Shown here: positions 5,513-11,696 of the stretch, one piece after another
How positions within the stretch are numbered: the stretch's first letter is position 1
Layout of the letters: each line of letters begins with the position of its first letter
Source: JAJRXG01 sp964470035
GTDB taxonomy: Bacteria > Bacteroidota > Bacteroidia > Chitinophagales > Saprospiraceae
Assembly: GCA_964470035.1 (NCBI GenBank)
Contig: CAYYBR010000132.1
Coordinates: 1-11,696 of the forward strand
Length of the DNA: 11,696 nucleotides
Direction of reading: 5' to 3'
Position numbers and translations under genes: made by a program
Notes under the pieces: generated by a model
What the model was told of the DNA's origin: nothing
Database searches by the model: none
The model's input: only the letters and a program-made list of their open reading frames with translations

Positions 5513-5917
5513 ATGTCTAGATATAGTGGAACTACGCTAAGCAAAAAATTAGGTTGTAAACCAGGACATGTTATCTCTACGTGGCAGGCACCGGACGACT
5601 ACTTAGAGCTACTACAACCTCTGCCGGAAAATGTATCAACGCGCAGTAAGCTTGTTGAGAATAGCGATATCATACATGCTTTTGTGTACAAAATGGACGA
5701 GCTCACCAAAGTATATCCTGACCTGATATCATCTATGCATACATCGTCATCACTATGGATCTCATGGCCCAAAAAGGCCTCTAAGGTAGACACTGATCTT
5801 TCTAGAGATGTCATCCGAGCCTTTATACTCAGCCATGGGCTTGTAGACGTGAAGATCGCATCTTATAATAATATATACAGCTGTTTAAAATGTGTCTATC
5901 GCCTGAAGGACCGATAG
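5513..5917 (+). CDS. DUF3052 family protein
   Basis: A 134-residue soluble protein without signal peptide or membrane helix. It opens YSGTTLSKKLGCKPGHV (4-20), continues with WQAPDDYLELLQPLPENV (24-41), and has LWISWPKKASKVDTDL (81-96) and GLVDVKIASYNNIYSCLKCVYRLKDR toward the end (109-134). These are the recognisable blocks of DUF3052, found in several bacterial phyla. The fold resembles a small alpha/beta methyltransferase-like core, but no cofactor motif is convincing and the biochemical role is unknown. It lies 33 bases after the anti-sigma gene with no terminator between, so co-transcription is likely. The start ATG is followed directly by the conserved YSGT block, which supports it. Confidence 0.85.
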   Translation: MSRYSGTTLSKKLGCKPGHVISTWQAPDDYLELLQPLPENVSTRSKLVENSDIIHAFVYKMDELTKVYPDLISSMHTSSSLWISWPKKASKVDTDLSRDVIRAFILSHGLVDVKIASYNNIYSCLKCVYRLKDR

Positions 5918-5963
5918 TATTATATAAAAAACCCTTTTCTTCGCAATCTAAAAATTCTTAATT

Positions 5964-7478
5964 ATGACCTTGGCCAAGTTCTGTGTTCTATATGTCGTTC
6001 TCTTTTTCGCACTGGCTTCTTGTAAGACAGTAGAACCAGTTGTAGTTGTAGCACCACCGACCAACTTAGAAAAAATAAATAGCGAGATAAATCAGACCAG
6101 CATTAGAGCTCACTTGGAGTTTCTAGCATCTGATGCTTTAAAAGGAAGAGATACCGGAAGCGAAGGTCTTGAGGCTGCAGCTGTATATGTGGCATCGCAT
6201 TTTAGAAGACATGGACTTAAGGAAGTAGACGGCACCTATTTTCAGGGTGTGCCGTTTGTATCATTTGACCCTCCTTCACAGGCCACTATGACAACAGATG
6301 GTATCGAACTAAAATTTCCAGATGACTTCATCGCTATCAATGGTACAGCACTAAATACTACGGCAGAAACAGTCTTTATCGGATTTGGTAATAAAGATGA
6401 TCTGGATGGCGTAGATCTTACAGGCAAGATAGCAGTAAGTCGAGCAGGCGATGGCGTGAGCACTGCACCTATAGAATGGGTGGAAATGTCCAGAGCCAAA
6501 AGACAGCGAGTGATCGATGCAGGAGGTATAGCCTTAGTAGAGATCTACCAGAGCCGTGCCATCCCTTGGAGATTCTTACGGCAGTTTGGAACCTCCTCTC
6601 AGACTACCGTAGATGATGGAAGATCAAATACTGATCTCCCAAATCTCTGGGTAGGGACCACTGATAGCCTTACTATCGCCAACTTAGAAGATCCAAGCAA
6701 CACGCTATCCATAGCCATGGACGAAGTAGCAAGAAATAGATTTACATCAGATAATGTGATGGCCATAGTGCCAGGCACCGACCCTACACTTAGTGATGAA
6801 TATATCGTATACTCTGCTCACTACGATCACGTCGGCATCGGCAATCCAGATGCAGAAGGAGACACGATATATAACGGGACTAGAGATAATGCTATCGGCA
6901 CAACAGGTATCCTTTCTCTAGCTCAGTACTTCTCTAAAAATCCTCCTAGGAGGAACTCCATATTTGTGCTTTTTACAGCTGAAGAAAAAGGGCTACTTGG
7001 GAGTCGACACTTTACTGAGAACCTTCCAGTAAAACCTAGTAACATCAAGTTCAATCTTAATATTGATAATGCAGGTTATAGTGATACTACCATAGTTACC
7101 ATCTTTGGGATGGATCGTACGGGGATGACTGACATCATCGGTACAGCTGCTCAAGAGATGGGTCTCGGAGCTATCGAAGATCCTGCACCTGAGCAAAATC
7201 TTTTTGACCGTTCTGACAATGTTAACTTCGCTGTCCTAGGTATACCCGCACCTACTTATAGTATGGGATTTAGAGCGTTTGATCAAGACATATTCAAGTA
7301 CTATCATCAGGCAGGGGATGAACTAGAGAGTGTAAACCTTAATTATGTCGAGAAGTATATAAAGTCGTACATGCTAACTGCGATAAGTGTGGCAAATGCT
7401 GACTCAGTACCGTTTTGGGTACAAGGAGACAAATACTACGATGCGGGAGTAGAGCTCTACGGTTTAATTAAAGAGTAA
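5964..7478 (+). CDS. M28 family zinc metallopeptidase lipoprotein
   Basis: A 504-residue secreted aminopeptidase-type protein. The signal has a hydrophobic core (about 6-17) and a lipobox ending ALASC, making Cys20 the lipid anchor. After a Pro/Val-rich linker comes the conserved HLEFLASDALKGRDTGSEG (50-68). A protease-associated-like insert (about 110-255; GKIAVSRAGDG at 154-164) is followed by the M28 catalytic core: AHYDHVG (285-291, His286), RDNAIGTTG (307-315, Asp308), FTAEEKGLLGS (337-347, Glu340/Glu341), NIDNAG (366-371, Asp368) and YYHQAGDE (446-453, His448). All expected zinc ligands and the catalytic Glu are present, so it should be active against peptides at the outer membrane or periplasm. 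Specificity cannot be told. It begins 46 bases after the DUF3052 gene, and its last 15 bases overlap the convergent doxX-like gene. Confidence 0.92.
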   Translation: MTLAKFCVLYVVLFFALASCKTVEPVVVVAPPTNLEKINSEINQTSIRAHLEFLASDALKGRDTGSEGLEAAAVYVASHFRRHGLKEVDGTYFQGVPFVSFDPPSQATMTTDGIELKFPDDFIAINGTALNTTAETVFIGFGNKDDLDGVDLTGKIAVSRAGDGVSTAPIEWVEMSRAKRQRVIDAGGIALVEIYQSRAIPWRFLRQFGTSSQTTVDDGRSNTDLPNLWVGTTDSLTIANLEDPSNTLSIAMDEVARNRFTSDNVMAIVPGTDPTLSDEYIVYSAHYDHVGIGNPDAEGDTIYNGTRDNAIGTTGILSLAQYFSKNPPRRNSIFVLFTAEEKGLLGSRHFTENLPVKPSNIKFNLNIDNAGYSDTTIVTIFGMDRTGMTDIIGTAAQEMGLGAIEDPAPEQNLFDRSDNVNFAVLGIPAPTYSMGFRAFDQDIFKYYHQAGDELESVNLNYVEKYIKSYMLTAISVANADSVPFWVQGDKYYDAGVELYGLIKE

Positions 7479-7865
7479 CAAAGCAACAAGTAGTACTCCA
7501 AAGTAAATGGCGATAGTCTTCGCGCCTTCGTAATCTTTGGCGATGCGCTGACCCAATAGTAACATCAAAAGGCTTACTAAGCCCAGAGCTACAGCATACT
7601 TTATACAGGTGGCATCTTTAAACGCAAGTAAACAGTAAAGACCATATATCGCCATCAGTCCGGTTACTAGCTCGGCTATAGTTATCACTGCGAGCATAGG
7701 TGTAACAACACCAGCAAGAGGACTCTTTGAAAAGTGGCCTTTGAGCCAGCTGAGATTGCCTTTCCAACTTATCACTTTGTCTATGCCAGACTGTAGAAAA
7801 ACGATCGCAATAAATACGGCTATAGAAAACTGTCCGATAGTCTGTGGTTGCAGTATGTGTTCCAT
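7464..7865 (-). CDS. DoxX-like four-helix membrane protein
   Basis: A 133-residue integral membrane protein with four predicted helices at about residues 13-28, 54-76, 89-106 and 116-132. The FLQSGIDKVISWKGNLSWLKGHF region (23-45) is the DoxX-family block after the first helix, and AELVTGL (64-70) is the acidic motif of the second helix pair. DoxX proteins are linked variously to quinone-dependent redox chemistry and thiosulfate oxidation, but for this Bacteroidota branch no substrate is established. It follows the RNA helicase gene with a 21-base gap on the same strand and is probably co-transcribed. Its TAA stop lies inside the convergent M28 gene, within a perfect 10-bp palindrome (TTTAATTAAA, 7463-7472). 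Confidence 0.8.
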   Translation of the reverse strand: MEHILQPQTIGQFSIAVFIAIVFLQSGIDKVISWKGNLSWLKGHFSKSPLAGVVTPMLAVITIAELVTGLMAIYGLYCLLAFKDATCIKYAVALGLVSLLMLLLGQRIAKDYEGAKTIAIYFGVLLVALLLFN

Positions 7866-7886
7866 AGTAGGAAGTATTGGTTATGA

Positions 7887-9149
7887 CTAAGTCCGTTCTT
7901 TTCGTCCTTTATAAGGTTTACCACGACCACCATTATTTCGTCCTTTGCGGTTTTGACGCCCTTTCTGGCCATATCCTCTTCCACCGCGACGTACTGGTTT
8001 CGTAGACCATGCAGGACCTTCACCAAGGGCTGGTGGTAGTGCCACCTTAGGCACCTCCATCTCTATAAGTGCTTCTATACGCGAAAACTTATACATATCA
8101 TCTGGATTGATCACTGTAAGTGCCACTCCAGTACTGTCAGCACGTGCCGTACGACCTATCCTATGGACATAATCTTCAGCATCATTAGGTACGTCATAAT
8201 TGATAACAAGATTGATACCTTTAATATCTATACCCCTACTAAGTACATCAGTAGCTACAAGCACTCTTGTCTCATGGCTTCTGAATTTTCTAACGGCATC
8301 CTCTCGATCTTTTTGATCTAGATCACTGCTGACGGCTTGCACACCATATCCATTTCCTTTTAATGCTCGAACGATCTCACTCACCTTCTTCTTAGTTGAG
8401 GTAAATATAATGATGCTTGTATAGTTCGGTTTATCATCTATGAGCCCCTTAATTAGAGCTGCTTTCTGACTATCATAAGCGAGATATGCCGCTTGTAATA
8501 CTCCTTCTGCGGGCTTGGAGATAGCTAGGCTTATTTCTCCAGGATCCACGAGTATCGACTTTGCTAGCTTTCTGATCTTTGGTGGCATCGTTGCACTGAA
8601 CATCAGTGTCTGTCTTTTCTTCGGAAGGAATCCAACGATCTTCATGATATCTTCATAAAATCCCATATCAAGCATGCGATCGGCCTCATCTAAGATGAGG
8701 TGTTCGACATTGTCCCAATTGGTATAACCCATATTCATATGAGAGATGAGTTTTCCTGGAGTCGCTACGATCACCTCTGTCCCAGAAGTAAGGGCTCTTT
8801 TCTGGGTTTCAAAGTCACTACCATCTCCGCCCCCATATATCGGACAAGAACTTGCATTGACAAAATAAGCAAAGGCTTGAACCTGCTGATCTATCTGAAG
8901 TGCTAGTTCTCTAGTTGGTGCTATCACCAGTGTATTAATATGTTCGCTTGGAGTAGCGGCTAGTTTGTTTAATATCGGCAATATAAATGCCGCGGTCTTA
9001 CCAGTACCTGTCTGCGCACAAGCTAGTAGGTCCTGACCTTGTAAGATCAATGGTATGGCTTGCTCTTGGATAGGTGTGGCAGATTCGAAGCCCATATAGT
9101 CCAATGCTTCCAGCAAGGTGGGCTCTAAACCGAGTTCTTTAAATGTCAT
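7887..9149 (-). CDS. rhlE: DEAD-box ATP-dependent RNA helicase, RhlE-like
   Basis: A 420-residue RNA helicase with every DEAD-box motif intact. F3 and the Q motif (ATPIQ, 24-28) precede motif I AQTGTGKT (45-52), Ia PTRELA (78-83), TPGK (130-133), motif II DEAD (154-157), III SAT (185-187), IV IIIFTST (246-252), V ATDVLSRGID (299-308) and VI HRIGRTAR (329-336). The C-terminal tail from about residue 387 is rich in Gly, Arg, Lys and Asn (RRGGRGYGQ, RKGRNNGGRG), a basic RNA-binding extension common in RhlE-type helicases. It unwinds short RNA duplexes and probably serves ribosome assembly, mRNA turnover or cold adaptation. The length and domain order are standard. It heads a minus-strand pair with the DoxX-like gene and shares a 170-base divergent gap with the YbhN-like gene. 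Confidence 0.93.
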   Translation of the reverse strand: MTFKELGLEPTLLEALDYMGFESATPIQEQAIPLILQGQDLLACAQTGTGKTAAFILPILNKLAATPSEHINTLVIAPTRELALQIDQQVQAFAYFVNASSCPIYGGGDGSDFETQKRALTSGTEVIVATPGKLISHMNMGYTNWDNVEHLILDEADRMLDMGFYEDIMKIVGFLPKKRQTLMFSATMPPKIRKLAKSILVDPGEISLAISKPAEGVLQAAYLAYDSQKAALIKGLIDDKPNYTSIIIFTSTKKKVSEIVRALKGNGYGVQAVSSDLDQKDREDAVRKFRSHETRVLVATDVLSRGIDIKGINLVINYDVPNDAEDYVHRIGRTARADSTGVALTVINPDDMYKFSRIEALIEMEVPKVALPPALGEGPAWSTKPVRRGGRGYGQKGRQNRKGRNNGGRGKPYKGRKERT

Positions 9150-9255
9150 ATACTTTTAGTAAATATGGGAGCAGTGTCCGTAGGTCGAGCACATAAAGGT
9201 AACATATATATTAATCTCTATCATTTATCTATTAACCTAGCTGGTTTTGTGTTGC

Positions 9256-9288
9256 TTGGAAGAGATACCATATTTTACCCTATCTTTT
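9256..9288 (+). promoter_or_regulatory. Weak Bacteroidota-type promoter before the YbhN-like gene
   Basis: TTG (9256-9258), a 22-base spacer and TATCTTTT (9281-9288) differ from TTG/TAnnTTTG by one base, 31 bases before the start codon. The rest of this 170-base divergent gap (9150-9319) is A/T-rich. For the helicase direction only TACCTTTA (complement of 9195-9202) resembles a -7 box, without a -33 partner. Confidence 0.28.
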
Positions 9289-9319
9289 TATTTAACGTGT
9301 ACGGAAGAGAAGTGATAGA

Positions 9320-10378
9320 ATGAGCGATAAGGGCAAGCATCATAAGATGGAGGCCTCCCAGGTCTTTAACCCAAAGGTTGTAAAAAGAGGGATAGCCATC
9401 TTCGCCGTTATCACTATCGTGACGATGGTAGTCATCTTCTTATATACTAATACTGGACAGAGCTTAGAGGTCTGGAAAAAGATCAACCCAGTCTATCTTC
9501 TTGTCGGTATCATCTTCATATTTAACGATCTGTATATCGGTGCTCTGCGCAACCACATATTTGTCAGAGAGTTTGTGCCTGGTATAAGCATCTGGGCCAG
9601 TGTCAAAGCCAACCTCGCTAACATCTTTATGGGTGCAGTGACACCTTCGCAAAGTGGTGGTGGGCCTGCGCAGTGGTATATGTTTTATAGACATGGAGTC
9701 AGCATACCTGACAATATCTCTAATAGCTTTTATAACTGGATATCGACACTGATCTTCTTTCCTCTATCTGGAGCTGCGGCTCTATATATCCTTGATGACA
9801 AGGTGCCTGATGGATTTGTGAAGCATCTAACAGAGTTTGGGTTTAGTGTATTCACGACGATGTTTATAGTTGTGATGGTAGCTCTCTTCTCACCTAGGCT
9901 GATAGGACGTATACTTAGATTTCTTGCTAGGCTCTTAGCCAAGATCTCAGGCAGATGGGGTACACAACTTCTCGGATGGGGCGAAAAGGCGGAGGAGCAG
10001 ATGAAAGAATACCAGATCAAATACATCAACTTGATCAAGACCAAACCACAGCTTATGTTGTTCAGCTTTGTCTTGACGATTATCCTCTACTTCAATAAAT
10101 ATGCGCTGGCTTATCTATTCTGTATGGCCCTAGGATTGAATCCAAGCTTCTGGGGTATCATCGCTGTGATGGCCGTACAGTATCTTCTACTATACTTCGC
10201 CCCCAGTCCTGGAGGGAGTGGCATAGCGGAAGTCTCGCTAGTTGCATTGCTCTCAGCATTTGTGTCTGCAGATGAAGCATTTACCATCACGATCCTTCAT
10301 CGTAGCTTTTTGATCTTTATACCTGCGATCTTAGGATCCTATGTAGTACTCAAGCAAGTCTCAAGCGAAGGGACTTAG
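9320..10378 (+). CDS. YbhN/UPF0104-type membrane protein (LPG synthase TM domain)
   Basis: A 352-residue polytopic inner-membrane protein of the lysylphosphatidylglycerol synthase transmembrane-domain family (UPF0104, YbhN/AglD-like). About seven or eight hydrophobic helices are visible, at roughly 23-42, 58-76, 137-157, 173-190, 246-268, 276-293, 302-315 and 325-344. The family motifs are TPSQSGGGPAQWYMF (108-122) and APSPGGSGIAE (294-304). The soluble C-terminal aminoacyl-transferase domain of MprF is absent, so this is the flippase-like half only, expected to move or handle a lipid or polyprenyl-linked substrate. No glycosyltransferase or phospholipid gene lies beside it to identify one. 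A purine-rich GGAAGAGAAG lies about 8 bases before the ATG and may act as a ribosome-binding site. The gene 24 bases downstream is probably in the same operon. Confidence 0.87.
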   Translation: MSDKGKHHKMEASQVFNPKVVKRGIAIFAVITIVTMVVIFLYTNTGQSLEVWKKINPVYLLVGIIFIFNDLYIGALRNHIFVREFVPGISIWASVKANLANIFMGAVTPSQSGGGPAQWYMFYRHGVSIPDNISNSFYNWISTLIFFPLSGAAALYILDDKVPDGFVKHLTEFGFSVFTTMFIVVMVALFSPRLIGRILRFLARLLAKISGRWGTQLLGWGEKAEEQMKEYQIKYINLIKTKPQLMLFSFVLTIILYFNKYALAYLFCMALGLNPSFWGIIAVMAVQYLLLYFAPSPGGSGIAEVSLVALLSAFVSADEAFTITILHRSFLIFIPAILGSYVVLKQVSSEGT

Positions 10379-10402
10379 CGCTCAAGGCAAATATTTACGG
10401 AA

Positions 10403-10804
10403 GTGATACATACGATACATATCGTCATAACAAGTATGCTGGTCGGCATCATATGGATTATCCAAAGAGTACACTATCCTGCTTTTAAATATGTGGGGTC
10501 GGCAAAGGCCGATGACTTTCATCATATGCACACGCTCAACATCACACCCATCGTAGCTCCTCTTATGGTTGCTGAACTAATACTAGTGTGTTACGAAGTC
10601 TATATTGGATCTCACTCAGTCGCTTGGATATATCTGCTCCTGGTATTGATCATATGGGGATCAACATTTGGGATACAAGTGCCTCTCCATAACAGGTTAT
10701 CGTCTTCTTACAAGGGAGATGAGGTCGAGCGCCTCATAAAGACTAATTGGATAAGGACTGTAGCATGGTCAGTAAAACTAGCAGTAATGTTCTACTACTT
10801 TTGA
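10403..10804 (+). CDS. Uncharacterised four-helix small membrane protein, GTG start
   Basis: I do not recognise a named family with certainty. The 133-residue product has four hydrophobic helices (about 6-21, 48-66, 73-90 and 117-132). Polar, histidine-bearing motifs lie at the membrane edges: RVHYPAF (22-28), DFHHMHT (38-44), QVPLHNRLS (92-100) and NWIRTVAW (115-122). These look like a family signature and I have a memory of similar unnamed Bacteroidota proteins; the PLHNRL block recalls DUF1772-like proteins, but that is weak. The start is GTG at 10403, giving an N-terminal helix of normal length; the first in-frame ATG (residue 12) would cut into that helix. It follows the YbhN-like gene by 24 bases and ends directly against the convergent HupE-like gene, with no base between the two stop codons. 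Confidence 0.7.
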   Translation: MIHTIHIVITSMLVGIIWIIQRVHYPAFKYVGSAKADDFHHMHTLNITPIVAPLMVAELILVCYEVYIGSHSVAWIYLLLVLIIWGSTFGIQVPLHNRLSSSYKGDEVERLIKTNWIRTVAWSVKLAVMFYYF

Positions 10805-10813
10805 TTACCAAAA
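10799..10813. repeat. Short inverted repeat covering two abutting stop codons
   Basis: TTTTG (10799-10803), loop ATTAC and CAAAA (10809-10813) form a 5-bp stem. The plus-strand TGA (10802-10804) and the minus-strand TAA (10805-10807) both fall within it. The stem is short and A/T-rich, so a real role as a bidirectional end is uncertain. Confidence 0.3.
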
Positions 10814-11377
10814 CACCGCGTCTTTGATCAGTATAAATCCTATCCCGGCAGCTGCTCCAGACATGAATATAGTCCAGGATTTTTGCTTTACGCCTACAAG
10901 TTGAATTAGTAGGTAGTTAAGTATAAATATCAAGCCAACGACAATCAACTGTCCTAGCTCTACACCAAGATTAAAAGATAAGAGTGGTGGGACGATGCTC
11001 TCTTCATCCCCTAAAAGTGCTTTCAGATAATTAGAAAATCCTAAGCCATGGATGCATCCAAAAAAGAGAGCTAAAAAATAATTGAGTCGGATCACTCTTG
11101 TGGTATCATGGTCCAAAGTGATATTAGCCACAGCCGTAACAATGATAGTCAAGGGTATCAGAAACTCTATCACTTCCACAGAGAATACAACAATACCCAG
11201 AGCTGAAAGAGCTAGAGTAATGCTATGCCCTAGGGTGAACGCAGTCACAAGAACAAGAATCTTCCTCCAATCTTTCCAACTATATACGGCACATAGTACA
11301 ATCACAAACAAGATGTGATCGTAGGCATCTAGATCAAGAATGTGCTTGAAACCAAGCTCGAGATAAACTTTAAACAT
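10805..11377 (-). CDS. HupE/UreJ-like membrane protein
   Basis: A 190-residue membrane protein of the HupE/UreJ group. Motifs are GFKHILDLDAYDHILFVIVL (9-28), TAFTLGHSITLALS (45-58), FGCIHGLGFSNYL (106-118) and FNLGVELGQ (135-143). The conserved polar residues His12, Asp20, His21, His51, His110 and Glu140 are the kind used for metal passage. Six or so helices are predicted. Named relatives are thought to be secondary nickel or cobalt transporters beside hydrogenase or urease genes. No such enzyme gene is present here, and the metal for the Bacteroidota branch is not established. It lies 17 bases downstream of the T9SS cargo gene, with a TAnnTTTG box in the gap, so it may have its own promoter. 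Confidence 0.85.
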   Translation of the reverse strand: MFKVYLELGFKHILDLDAYDHILFVIVLCAVYSWKDWRKILVLVTAFTLGHSITLALSALGIVVFSVEVIEFLIPLTIIVTAVANITLDHDTTRVIRLNYFLALFFGCIHGLGFSNYLKALLGDEESIVPPLLSFNLGVELGQLIVVGLIFILNYLLIQLVGVKQKSWTIFMSGAAAGIGFILIKDAVFW

Positions 11378-11381
11378 GATA

Positions 11382-11389
11382 CAAAGATA
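11382..11389 (-). promoter_or_regulatory. Match to the Bacteroidota -7 element directly before the HupE-like gene
   Basis: On the minus strand TATCTTTG fits TAnnTTTG exactly and ends four bases before the ATG. A TTTTG lies 14 bases further upstream, inside the end of the preceding gene; that spacing is shorter than usual. If active, the transcript would start at or next to the ATG. It also forms one arm of a small AGATA/TATCT repeat next to the upstream stop codon. Confidence 0.35.
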
Positions 11390-11394
11390 TTAAG

Positions 11395-11696
11395 CTATCT
11401 AGTCAAAAGGATAGTACCTGATGACTGAATTGGGTCACCGTTGATCAAAGCACCTTCAAGTATATAGGCATAAGTCCCTTCTATGACTGGCTGACCAGAC
11501 TCATCTGTACCTGTCCAGGATTGATTATCACCTGATGCAGCCCAGATCAGTCCTCCCCAACGATCATAGATATTAAAGGTAGAGATGACACCTAGACTTC
11601 GGCCAAAAGGTGATATAAAAAACTCATCCTCTATATTATCTCCATTGGGAGAAAAAACATTTGGGATGTAGATCGACACTTCTGTATCGATCTCTA
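11395..11696 (-). CDS. C-terminal end of a T9SS type B cargo protein (partial)
   Basis: Only the last 100 or so residues are in the window. The reading frame runs open through the right edge (EIDTEV precedes SIYIPNVFSPNGD), so the GTG at 11679 is internal and not the start. The segment is the gliding-motility-associated C-terminal domain (CHU_C, TIGR04131): IPNVFSPNGDNIEDEFF, then FNIYDRWGGLIW, SWTGTDESGQPVIEGTYAYI and a closing GTILLTR. This domain directs large secreted or surface proteins through the type IX secretion system. The full protein is probably long and repeat-rich, but what it binds or does cannot be seen here. The stop is 17 bases before the HupE-like start on the same strand. 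Confidence 0.93.
   Translation of the reverse strand, partial: EIDTEVSIYIPNVFSPNGDNIEDEFFISPFGRSLGVISTFNIYDRWGGLIWAASGDNQSWTGTDESGQPVIEGTYAYILEGALINGDPIQSSGTILLTR

Noticed and set aside
11662..11679. GTG at 11679 as the true start of a 94-residue protein.
   Set aside because: The frame stays open to the window edge and the sequence is plainly the C-terminal sorting domain of a longer protein.
1..11696. Mobile element, CRISPR array, tRNA or rRNA, toxin-antitoxin or phage-defence system.
   Set aside because: No transposase, integrase, direct-repeat array, cloverleaf-like sequence or recognised defence domain was seen by eye on either strand; gene content and base composition look uniform.

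Overview
The window looks like chromosomal DNA from a member of the Bacteroidota, probably a marine or environmental gliding-type lineage; the genus cannot be told. The evidence is a type IX secretion (T9SS type B) sorting domain of the CHU_C kind, a DUF4249 lipoprotein, a Lacal_2735-type micro-protein, a TIGR03643 protein, two matches to the Bacteroidota -7 promoter element TAnnTTTG, and few clear Shine-Dalgarno sites. Gene density is high, with short gaps, and no mobile element, tRNA, rRNA or CRISPR array was seen. It reads mainly as core genome with some poorly characterised families.

Layout. (1) 4-846, plus strand: a DUF4249 lipoprotein, probably the tail of a TonB-receptor operon lying off the left edge. 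(2) 930-2840, minus strand, read right to left: a four-gene unit of TIGR03643 protein, SDR-fold protein, a 57-residue Lacal_2735-like protein and a flavin reductase-like protein. I associate this gene company with photolyase/cryptochrome loci in Bacteroidota, but no photolyase is present here, and the SDR protein lacks the catalytic tyrosine. (3) 2897-4508, plus strand: a secreted VanX/DdpX-type D-Ala-D-Ala dipeptidase, then an MscS mechanosensitive channel closed by the one clear intrinsic terminator of the window. Both act on envelope or turgor stress. (4) 4706-5917, plus strand: an RskA-like membrane anti-sigma factor without an adjacent sigma gene, followed by a DUF3052 protein. (5) 5964-7478, plus strand: an M28 zinc-peptidase lipoprotein. 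(6) 7464-9149, minus strand: a RhlE-like DEAD-box RNA helicase followed by a DoxX membrane protein. (7) 9320-10804, plus strand: a YbhN/UPF0104 (LPG synthase TM-domain) membrane protein followed by an unnamed small four-helix membrane protein. (8) 10805-11696, minus strand: the 3' end of a large T9SS cargo protein (cut by the window edge), then a HupE/UreJ-like membrane protein.

Many products belong to the envelope: three lipoprotein or secreted proteins, five polytopic membrane proteins, one anti-sigma factor and one surface protein. Convergent gene pairs are packed tightly: 15 bp overlap at 7464-7478, zero spacing at 10804/10805. Several stop codons sit inside short inverted repeats without a U-tract. 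The points most worth a second look are the photolyase-type cluster with its Tyr-to-Val SDR protein, the orphan anti-sigma factor with a consensus-like TTGACA/TACAAT promoter, and the two TAnnTTTG boxes directly against start codons.
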